A DNA stretch of 64,000 nt from contig NZ_JAPIVQ010000009.1 of assembly GCF_026239675.1 (NCBI RefSeq), positions 204,275-268,274 on the forward strand, in the 5' to 3' direction. Position numbers and translations under genes: made by a program. Source of the stretch: Pedobacter sp. PLR. GTDB taxonomy: Bacteria; Bacteroidota; Bacteroidia; Sphingobacteriales; Sphingobacteriaceae. Shown here in pieces: positions 9,569 to 17,400 of the stretch (within the stretch, counting starts at the first letter, position 1; each line of letters begins with the position of its first letter). Below the pieces are notes generated by a model, which searched no databases, was not told the DNA's origin, and saw nothing but the letters and a program-made list of their open reading frames with translations.

Positions 9569-11502
9569 AAGTTGTCATAATTGGAGGAGGCATCGCCGGA
9601 CTCACCCTTGGTATATTTTTGCGAAAACAAAATATAGAATCTGTAATCAATGAAAGGCTGGTAAACATGCCGGAAAGAGGTCACGCTTTTTTAATGCACA
9701 GCGATGGACTCAGTAAACTGAAAGAACTTAGTCCGGACGACAATACCGCAGTTCCGGGTAAAACAGTTGATGATTTCATCTTAAAAAGACCTTCAGGAAA
9801 GGAAATCAAGCATTTACACCTTGATTCCTGGAAATGTATCAAGCGTGGCGACCTGATCCGCTTTCTAAAGCGCTCCATCCCAAAGGACCTCCTTATTGAA
9901 GGCCGTGAATTCTCACATTTCATTTACGAAAATGACAAAGTTGTTGCTGCTGCCTTTAAGAATGGGGACCTGGAATATGGCGACATTTTTGTGGGCGCGG
10001 ATGGCGGAAATTCCAAAGTAAGACAGCAGATCATTGGCGACGTTACTTTTACCCCGGTAGCGGTGAAAGAAGTTGTAGGTGTTTCTTACAATGAAAAGCT
10101 TGGAAAAACACATGGCGAAAACTTCACAAAGTTCCAGGACAACACCAAAGGCTTAGCTTTTGGCATGATTCCAACGGATAAAAACGAATTTGTATGGTTT
10201 GTACAGTTTGATGCGAATGCCAACAAAGTTGAGGATGATAGTCCGGAGGGAATTAAGACATTTTGTACGGAACTGCTAAAAGATTTCCCGGCAGAGGTTT
10301 CTGAGCTGTTGTCAACCAATGATTTTACCAGCAGTTACATCTGGAATACGCGTGATTTTGACCTGCTACCCACTTTTCACCACCAAAACGTGGTTTTAAT
10401 CGGTGATGCAGCACATCTTTCCCTGCCATTTACCAGTGCCGGTACAACCAATGCCATTGTGGATGCCAGAACACTGGTAGACGAATTGTTGCAACATGAA
10501 AATCATGAGGATGCTTTTGAGCAATACTATGCGACAAGAGCGCCGCAAATAGAAAAGCATATCCAGTTGGGCAGAGAATTAAAACATGTCTTCCTGAATC
10601 CTACGGATCAGAATGATGATGATATTCCGGTTCCATTGATCGCGAATAAGGAACAACTGGATGAGGTAAGTGCTAATCTGCAAATTGAGGTGTTGTACTT
10701 TACCGACCCGATTTGTTCTACCTGCTGGACTATACAACCTTTATTGAGGAAACTTAAGCTGGAATATGGCAGTTACCTGAATATTAAATACTGTATGGGC
10801 GGAATGCTTCCTTCCTGGGGAGAATATCCTAAAGGAAAAGTGAACGGTCCGACTGAAGTGGCAAAGCATTGGGATGAGGTTTGTGCCATTCATGAAATGC
10901 CTATCGATGGTGATTTATGGATTGAAGACCCTATGAATTCTTCTTATCCGCCTTCCATTGCATTTAAAGCCGCACAGATGCAGGACAATGACCTTGCTCC
11001 CCTTTTCTTAAGACGGATCAATGAGATGGTTTTTGTAGAAAAGAAAAATATCATCAAATGGGAGTTTCTGGAAAAAGCAGCGTTAGAAGTAGGCCTGGAT
11101 TCTGCCAGACTTTTAAGGGATTATGAAGGTCGGGCAAAAGAATTGTTTAAAGAAGACCTGAATACCGGCAAAACGCATGGGGTGACTAGTTTTCCTACCT
11201 TGATCTTTTCAGACCCCTCAAATGACCATGTGACAATTAAAGGCCACCAGACCTATGACCATTTTGTAGACATCATTTTGCAGCGTCTGCCGCATGCGAA
11301 AAAGGCGGAGATAGATACCGATCCTAAAAACCTGTTTGGTCATTTCCCGACCATGGCCGATAAGGAATTCGCTTATTTGAGTGATATTTCTATGGAAGCA
11401 GCAGCTGTGAAACTGGAGGAGCTGTATGATCAGGGTTTCCTGAAAAAAATGGAAAGTAAAAACGGTATCCTCTGGAAAAGCAATTACTTCGAGCTGGTGT
11501 AA
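9565..11502 (+). CDS. Fusion of FAD-dependent monooxygenase and DsbA-like thioredoxin-fold protein
   Basis: 645 residues in one open frame. Residues 1-360 are an aromatic-hydroxylase/TetX-like FAD monooxygenase: dinucleotide loop IIGGGIAGLTLG, ADGGNSKVR, and the second FAD motif LIGDAAHLSLPFTSAG. From about residue 375 comes a DsbA-family domain: YFTDPICSTCW with a Cys384-x-x-Cys387 motif, YCMGGMLPSW, a helical insertion, and the cis-proline loop TSFPT (Pro544). The last 60 residues look like a small winged helix (EAAAVKLEELYDQGFLKK). There is no signal peptide, so it is cytoplasmic like YjbH/FrnE relatives. It overlaps the MalY/PatB-like gene by four bases. The joint function is unknown; oxidation of a sulfur compound is an inference from the neighbour. 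Confidence 0.85.
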   Translation: MKVVIIGGGIAGLTLGIFLRKQNIESVINERLVNMPERGHAFLMHSDGLSKLKELSPDDNTAVPGKTVDDFILKRPSGKEIKHLHLDSWKCIKRGDLIRFLKRSIPKDLLIEGREFSHFIYENDKVVAAAFKNGDLEYGDIFVGADGGNSKVRQQIIGDVTFTPVAVKEVVGVSYNEKLGKTHGENFTKFQDNTKGLAFGMIPTDKNEFVWFVQFDANANKVEDDSPEGIKTFCTELLKDFPAEVSELLSTNDFTSSYIWNTRDFDLLPTFHHQNVVLIGDAAHLSLPFTSAGTTNAIVDARTLVDELLQHENHEDAFEQYYATRAPQIEKHIQLGRELKHVFLNPTDQNDDDIPVPLIANKEQLDEVSANLQIEVLYFTDPICSTCWTIQPLLRKLKLEYGSYLNIKYCMGGMLPSWGEYPKGKVNGPTEVAKHWDEVCAIHEMPIDGDLWIEDPMNSSYPPSIAFKAAQMQDNDLAPLFLRRINEMVFVEKKNIIKWEFLEKAALEVGLDSARLLRDYEGRAKELFKEDLNTGKTHGVTSFPTLIFSDPSNDHVTIKGHQTYDHFVDIILQRLPHAKKAEIDTDPKNLFGHFPTMADKEFAYLSDISMEAAAVKLEELYDQGFLKKMESKNGILWKSNYFELV

Positions 11503-11543
11503 AAAACAGTTCATTGAGATTCCGTTTAGCGCTATAAACATTC

Positions 11544-11575
11544 AGCGGCTCCCCTTTTAGGAGAGCCGCTTTTTT
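11544..11575 (+). terminator. Intrinsic terminator of the kinase-fusion gene cluster
   Basis: An 8-bp GC-rich stem (AGCGGCTC/GAGCCGCT) with an 11-nt loop is followed at once by TTTTT, 41 bases after the fusion gene's stop. Confidence 0.8.
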
Positions 11576-11639
11576 GTGCCTGATGGTTGGCTCCCTTTGT
11601 TTTGTTTGGAAAACCCGGTAATAGTAGCCATCTTAGATT

Positions 11640-12602
11640 ATGAAAAAATTAATGCTCCTCAGCCTGCTCATCAACACCTTAGCCATAGGAACCGTCTTTT
11701 CTCAAGCCGAAAGTCCGGCAAGTAAATATGTAATGAACAAATTCCATCATTACTATAATGAAAAACAGCCAGACAGTATTTTTAATATGTTTAGTACTGC
11801 CACCAAAACGGCATTACCTTTAGAAAAAACAAGGGGATTCCTGAATCAACTTTATACCAATTACGGTAAAATCGAACAAACTAGCTTTAAGAAGTACCAA
11901 TCGGGCTTTGGGATTTATAAAACCAGTTTTAAGAACCAATCGCTACAACTTGGCCTGGCTGTAGATCAAAATCAACAAATCACAGGTGTATTTGCCAGGC
12001 CTGATGTTGAAGAGGGTCCTTCAAAAAGAAACCTTACTAAAATGCAATTGCCTTTTAAGGGGGAATGGGCAGTATTCTGGGGTGGTGATACGGAAGCACA
12101 AAACTATCATGTGGTGTCAAAAATGCAAAAGAACGCCTTTGATATCGTAATTCAGGATGCTAGTGGCAAAAGCTATAAAACAGACGGGAAAAGCAATGAA
12201 GATTATTATGCCTTCGGCCAGTCTTTAACATCGCCATGCGATGCAGAAGTGGTTTTCGCTGTTGATGGTGTGAAGGATAATGTACCGGGGAAGATGAATA
12301 CCATGCATACCCTCGGCAACTCTGTGCTTTTAAAAACCCCGGCTAACGAGTATATCCTATTTGCTCATTTCAAACAAGGATCCGTGAAAGTTAAAGCTGG
12401 TGAGAAAATTAAAACCGGTCAGCTTCTGGGGCTTTGTGGAAACTCCGGAAACTCATCAGAAGCCCATTTACACTTTCACCTTCAGGATACCGAAGATTTT
12501 AATCAGGCAACGGGTATCAAATGTTATTTTGAGAAGTTAACTGTAAATGGAACCCCTAAAACGGACTACTCCCCTGTTAAAGGGGAAAAGATCAGGTTAT
12601 AA
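11640..12602 (+). CDS. Secreted M23-family (LytM-type) peptidase
   Basis: 320 residues with a signal peptide (cleavage near TVFSQA). Residues 25-125 are an alpha/beta domain of the DUF3887/NTF2-like kind, often found in front of Bacteroidetes peptidases. The M23 domain follows, with a first metal ligand pair in NYHVVSKMQKNAFD, the GNSVLL and AHFKQGS strands, and the HLHFH motif with the second pair of histidines. M23 enzymes cut peptide cross-bridges in peptidoglycan; with the metal ligands kept, this one is probably active in the periplasm. It stands alone between two terminators. Confidence 0.85.
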   Translation: MKKLMLLSLLINTLAIGTVFSQAESPASKYVMNKFHHYYNEKQPDSIFNMFSTATKTALPLEKTRGFLNQLYTNYGKIEQTSFKKYQSGFGIYKTSFKNQSLQLGLAVDQNQQITGVFARPDVEEGPSKRNLTKMQLPFKGEWAVFWGGDTEAQNYHVVSKMQKNAFDIVIQDASGKSYKTDGKSNEDYYAFGQSLTSPCDAEVVFAVDGVKDNVPGKMNTMHTLGNSVLLKTPANEYILFAHFKQGSVKVKAGEKIKTGQLLGLCGNSGNSSEAHLHFHLQDTEDFNQATGIKCYFEKLTVNGTPKTDYSPVKGEKIRL

Positions 12603-12609
12603 ACGCTAG

Positions 12610-12648
12610 CCCTCATTCTTGCGCCGGAAGCCTGGAATGAGGGTTTAT
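12610..12648 (+). terminator. Probable intrinsic terminator
   Basis: A 9-bp stem CCCTCATTC/GAATGAGGG with a 16-nt loop, followed by TTTATCAT, lies 8 bases after the M23 peptidase stop. The T run is short. Confidence 0.6.
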
Positions 12649-12699
12649 CATAAAAATGTAAAGACAATTTTCTTCAAAGAAAGCAACTGGCTAATATTC

Positions 12700-12707
12700 T
12701 ATATTTG
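12700..12707 (+). promoter_or_regulatory. -7 box immediately upstream of the small membrane gene
   Basis: Exact TATATTTG. It ends only seven bases before the ATG at 12715, so transcription from it would give a nearly leaderless message. No -33 element is evident. Confidence 0.5.
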
Positions 12708-12714
12708 GCACCGT

Positions 12715-13077
12715 ATGTTTATCAAGTTGTTTCATTTTTTATCGCTGTTCGCGTACCTGAACATTATTGCTTATGAAGCAGGAGACGCTTCTGTTAAGCA
12801 ATATTCGTTTGCCGGCGATTCTTTGCTTGAAATTGTACTCGATGACCTGCTGGATATTCCAATGCACAATTATGAAGACGGCATTGAGATTCCCAATGAA
12901 AACTACCGACTTTTCCAAACGGCGATTTACATCCTACCGGCTATTCTGATTCTTTTTTCTGTCTTTATCTTTAAGCAGATTGGAAAAGTAATCACTACCA
13001 TCCACCCGTTTTACAAAACGAAAAGCACTTGCTTACCAAGTTATTACACCCACCTTTTTAGGTTGAAGCCATTCTAG
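12715..13077 (+). CDS. Small two-TM membrane protein of unknown function
   Basis: The ATG at 12715 gives 120 residues. The frame stays open further upstream, but that extension runs through the peptidase terminator and the -7 box, so it is rejected. There is a helix at about residues 4-20, then an acidic middle (SLLEIVLDDLLDIPMHNYEDG), then a second helix at about 75-95 and a basic tail. The LLEIVLDDLLDIP motif recurs in small membrane proteins of Sphingobacteria, as recalled rather than searched. The function is unknown. No clear partner lies nearby; the RND operon begins 240 bases further on. Confidence 0.65.
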   Translation: MFIKLFHFLSLFAYLNIIAYEAGDASVKQYSFAGDSLLEIVLDDLLDIPMHNYEDGIEIPNENYRLFQTAIYILPAILILFSVFIFKQIGKVITTIHPFYKTKSTCLPSYYTHLFRLKPF

Positions 13078-13285
13078 GCATTCATTTTATCTTTTAGTAT
13101 TTCTGAGGCTGAAAACCAGATGTATAGGTGGCTGTCCGACGCAATGTCCGGGCCTTTCCATGCTTTTGTCTGATTCCAGCAGTTTAGCAATGCTTTATTG
13201 CCCTTTCCGGCAATTGTTTTAAGCCCTTAACGGCCTTACAAACACTCATTTTCGCGCATTTCCCTTTTTAAACATTCCATATCAC

Positions 13286-13305
13286 GGGACGCATTGACGC
13301 GTCCC
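13286..13305 (+). promoter_or_regulatory. Inverted repeat upstream of the RND efflux operon
   Basis: GGGACGC and GCGTCCC arms separated by six bases lie 12 bases before the adaptor ATG. It could be a regulator operator or a leader hairpin controlling translation. No regulator gene is adjacent. Confidence 0.45.
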
Positions 13306-13316
13306 TAAAATTCATT

Positions 13317-14450
13317 ATGATTATGAAAGTTAAGTATTTAGCTTATTTCCCAATTTTAGCTGCCGTTACAATAGTCGGCTGTACCTCTTCTCAAAGTAAG
13401 GAGAACACTACAGACCAGGCCAAAACAGTGCCTATCGCTACAGTCAGCGTATTAGACACCATCATTTTCAAAGAATACATTGCCGATATACAGGCGGTGA
13501 AAAACGTAGAAGTAAGATCCAGATTGTCAGGATTCTTAGAGAAAATCTATGTAGAAGAAGGTTCAGCGGTTAAAGCCGGACAAGTCCTCTTTAAAATCAA
13601 CGACGAAGAGTACAAAGCCGACCTGAGCAAGGCTGAGGCCGTATTAAACAATGCCATCGCAGATGCGAAAACCGTAGATCTGGAACAGGAAAGAACCAGG
13701 GTATTGGTACAAAGCAATATCGTTTCCAAAACGGAACTTGATTTAGGCGCAGCAAAGCTGAAAGCCGCTGAATCCCGTGTTGCCGAAGCCAGATCTGTGT
13801 TACGCTATGCGAAATCAAGACTTTCACACACCCTGATCAAATCGCCTTTTACCGGACGTATCGACAGGATGCCACTGAAAGCAGGTAGTTTATTGGCGGA
13901 AGGTTCCCTCCTAACCACCGTATCTGATTTAAGCGCGGTAAACGTGTATTTTTCAATCTCGGAAAAGGAATACCTGAACATTGCCAGCGACTCCGCTTAT
14001 TCTAAAAACAACTTCAAAAAACAGGTTAAACTTACGCTGGCCAATGGAACCGTCTATCCATTTGAAGGGACAGCCAGATTTGCCGAAAGTGAATTCGCGA
14101 GTCAGACAGGTTCTTTATCATTAAAAGCGAATTTCCCTAATGCAGAAGGACTGCTAAAACATGGTGCTTCCGGTAAAATCAGCGTTCCTGTGGAAACAGG
14201 AGAGATTTTAGCGGTGCACCAGAAATCTGTATTTGAAATCCAGGACAGAACTTATGTGTATGTGTTAAATGAAAATAACACCATCAAAATGACTCCTTTC
14301 CATGCCGGACAACGTATCGGACACTATTACATGGTCAACTCCGGATTAAAGAAATCTGATAAGATCGTTTTTGAAGGCACGCAAAGTCTACGCGACGGCC
14401 TAACCGTTAAGCCTATGGAGGCCAAAACTAACCCTATCGCCAAAAACTAA
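13317..14450 (+). CDS. RND efflux periplasmic adaptor (AcrA/MexA type)
   Basis: 377 residues. A lipoprotein signal ends at a Cys in TIVGCTSS, which anchors the adaptor in the inner membrane. Then come the barrel-sandwich hybrid half (VEVRSRLSGFLEKIYVEEGSAVKAGQVLFKI), a helical hairpin rich in Ala/Glu (about 95-150), the second lipoyl half (SPFTGRID), the beta-barrel and the membrane-proximal domain. This is the usual AcrA order and length. It links the pump and outer-membrane factor encoded 26 bases downstream. A second ATG at 13323 is equally possible as start. An inverted repeat lies just upstream. Confidence 0.92.
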   Translation: MIMKVKYLAYFPILAAVTIVGCTSSQSKENTTDQAKTVPIATVSVLDTIIFKEYIADIQAVKNVEVRSRLSGFLEKIYVEEGSAVKAGQVLFKINDEEYKADLSKAEAVLNNAIADAKTVDLEQERTRVLVQSNIVSKTELDLGAAKLKAAESRVAEARSVLRYAKSRLSHTLIKSPFTGRIDRMPLKAGSLLAEGSLLTTVSDLSAVNVYFSISEKEYLNIASDSAYSKNNFKKQVKLTLANGTVYPFEGTARFAESEFASQTGSLSLKANFPNAEGLLKHGASGKISVPVETGEILAVHQKSVFEIQDRTYVYVLNENNTIKMTPFHAGQRIGHYYMVNSGLKKSDKIVFEGTQSLRDGLTVKPMEAKTNPIAKN

Positions 14451-14476
14451 ATCCTGCGCATAAATCAAAAACTATC

Positions 14477-17400
14477 ATGTTTGAACAATTTATAAAACGA
14501 CCGGTATTATCACTGGTTATTTCCCTTTTTATCACCCTCCTGGGTTTACTGGCGCTATTTACCTTGCCGGTTACCCAATTCCCGGACATCGTTCCGCCAT
14601 CCGTCGTGGTAACGGCAAATTATACCGGTGCAAATGCCGAAGTGAGTACAAATGCCGTGGCTATTCCTCTGGAAAGGACCATTAATGGTGTTGCAGGCAT
14701 GACTTACATGAGTTCCGTATCCACCAATAACGGAACTACCCTGATCCAGGTTTTCTTTAAAGTAGGCACAGATCCTGACATTGCAGCGGTTAACGTGCAG
14801 AACAGGGTAACCACTGTGCTCGACGAATTACCTGAAGAAGTAATCAAAGCCGGGGTTACAACCGAAAAAGAAGTGAACAGTATGCTGATGTATCTGAACA
14901 TTTATAGTGACGATAAAACAGCAGATGAGCGTTTTATCTACAACTTTACCGATATCAATATCCTAAAAGAATTGAAACGTATTGAAGGTGTTGGTTTTGC
15001 GCAGATCATGGGCTTAAGGGATTATGCGATGCGTGTATGGCTAAAACCAGACCGCCTGGCTGCCTACAACATCTCTTCCGATGATGTCATTGCCGCTCTA
15101 AGAAGGCAAAATGTGGAAGCTGCACCCGGACAAACGGGTATCGGTTCTGACAAATCGATCAATATGCAGCAATATGTATTGCGCTATCCGGGCAAGTTTT
15201 CGGACGCTGAGGAGTATAAAAACATTCCAATCCGCGCCAATGCAGATGGTTCTATTATCCGGATCAAAGACGTTGCAGATGTAGAATTTGGTTCCTTAGA
15301 TTATGAGATGGTGTCTAAAACTGATGGCAGGCCTTCAGCCTCTATCATGCTGAAACAGCTGCCCGGCTCTAACGCACAGGAAGTTATTAAAAACGTAAAA
15401 GACCGCATGGCCGCCTTACAGGGGAACTCTTTCCCTCCGGGAATGAAATACACCATGGGCTATGATGTATCCAGATTCCTTGATGCCTCAATTTCAAGCG
15501 TATTGATCACTTTACTTGAAGCCTTTATTCTCGTATTTATTGTGGTATTTATCTTCTTACAGGACTTCCGTTCTACCTTAATTCCGGCGCTTGCCGTACC
15601 GGTTTGTTTAATTGGCGCCTTGTTTTTTATGCAGATGCTGGGCTTCTCCATCAACTTACTGACCTTGTTTGCACTCGTGCTTGCGATAGGTATTGTGGTC
15701 GATAATGCCATTGTAGTGGTGGAGGCAGTCTACTCTAAAATGGAGGAAGAACACCTTCAACCCATGGAAGCAACCATCGCTGCGATGAAAGAAGTTGGTA
15801 AGCCGGTTGTGGCAATCACCCTGGTGATGTCGGCCGTGTTTATTCCGGTAGCTTTCCTTTCTGGTCCCGTAGGTATTTTCTATCGCCAGTTCTCCTTAAC
15901 ACTGGCTTCGGCGATTATCATTTCCGGAATCAATGCCTTGACCTTAACACCGGCGCTATGTGCCATCATTCTTCGTTCTCCGCATGATAAACCTGAGGCC
16001 AAAGGCTGGATGTCCAGATTTTTTGCTGGCTTTAACAGGGTTTACAACAGAATGGCGGGCGGTTATAAAGGATTACTGACCAGAATTGCAGGAAGAAGAA
16101 TTCTGACATTCGGACTGTTGATCGCTTTCTTTATCGCCACCTGGGGCATGAGCAGTATTTTGCCTTCCGGTTTTATCCCGACTGAAGATCAGGGGATGAT
16201 TTACGTGAACGTAACCACGCCTCCCGGAGCTACAGTTGACAGAACCGAAAGCGTATTGAATGAAATTGATGCCATCAGCAGAAAGATGCAGGCGGTAGAA
16301 ACGGTTTCTACCCTTGCCGGTTACAGTTTAGTAAACGAGGTTTCCGGTGCGTCTTACGGGATGGGCATGATCAATCTCGTGGCCTGGAAAGACAGAGAAG
16401 AATCGGTAACCGACATGATCGAAAAGCTTAAAAAGGCTACTTCACACATCATGGATGCGGATATTGAGTTCTTCCCTCCGCCTACCGTGCCTGGTTTCGG
16501 TAACTCTTCAGGTTTTGAATTGCGCCTTTTAGATAAAACCGGTGCTGACGACCTGAACCGGACTTCCGAAGTGATGAAGAAGTTTATTGAGGATCTAAAG
16601 GCCACTCCTGAAATTGGTAATGTGTTTACCACTTTCGACGTGAGCTTCCCGCAATATCTGATCAAAGTAGATCATGATCTGGCAGCGAAAAAAGGCATTA
16701 GCGTGGAGAATGCGATGAACACTTTGCAGACTTTAATGGGTAGTTATTATGCCACCAACTTCATCCGATACGGACAAATGTACAAGGTGATGGTGCAGGC
16801 AGGCCCTAATTACCGCGAAAAACCGGAAGATGTATTGAACCTTTTCATCAAGAATGATCAGGGAGAAATGATGCCATTCTCTACATTCATCAATATGGAG
16901 CGCGTTTATGGTCCGGAGCAGATCACCCGTTACAATATGTTCTCTTCGGCGATGCTGAATGGGGATGCCACCGCAGGTTTCAGTAGCGGACAGGCGATTG
17001 ATGCAGTAGAAGCCGTAGCGAAAAAGCTTCCGGCAGGTTATGAAATTGAATGGTCTGGTATGACGCGTGAGCAGATTCTTTCCGGAAATCAGGCTTTATA
17101 CATCTTTGCATTATGTTTACTGTTTGTATACCTGATCCTTGCTGCCCAGTATGAAAGCTTCCTTTTACCATTGCCAGTATTGTTGTCTTTACCGGCAGGT
17201 ATTTTCGGGGCCTTCCTGTTCTTATGGATGTTTGGACTGGAAAACAATATTTATGCGCAGGTCGCATTGGTTATGCTCATCGGTTTACTCGGGAAAAACG
17301 CGATTCTGATCGTAGAGTACGCTATTATTAAACAAGAACAAGGTATGAGTTTCTTAGATGCTGCAATTGAGGGTTCTGTTGCCCGTTTGCGTCCGATCTT

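Noticed and set aside
12619..12714. Longer start for the small membrane protein
   Set aside because: This stretch begins at TTG, lies within the M23 gene's terminator hairpin and covers the -7 box.
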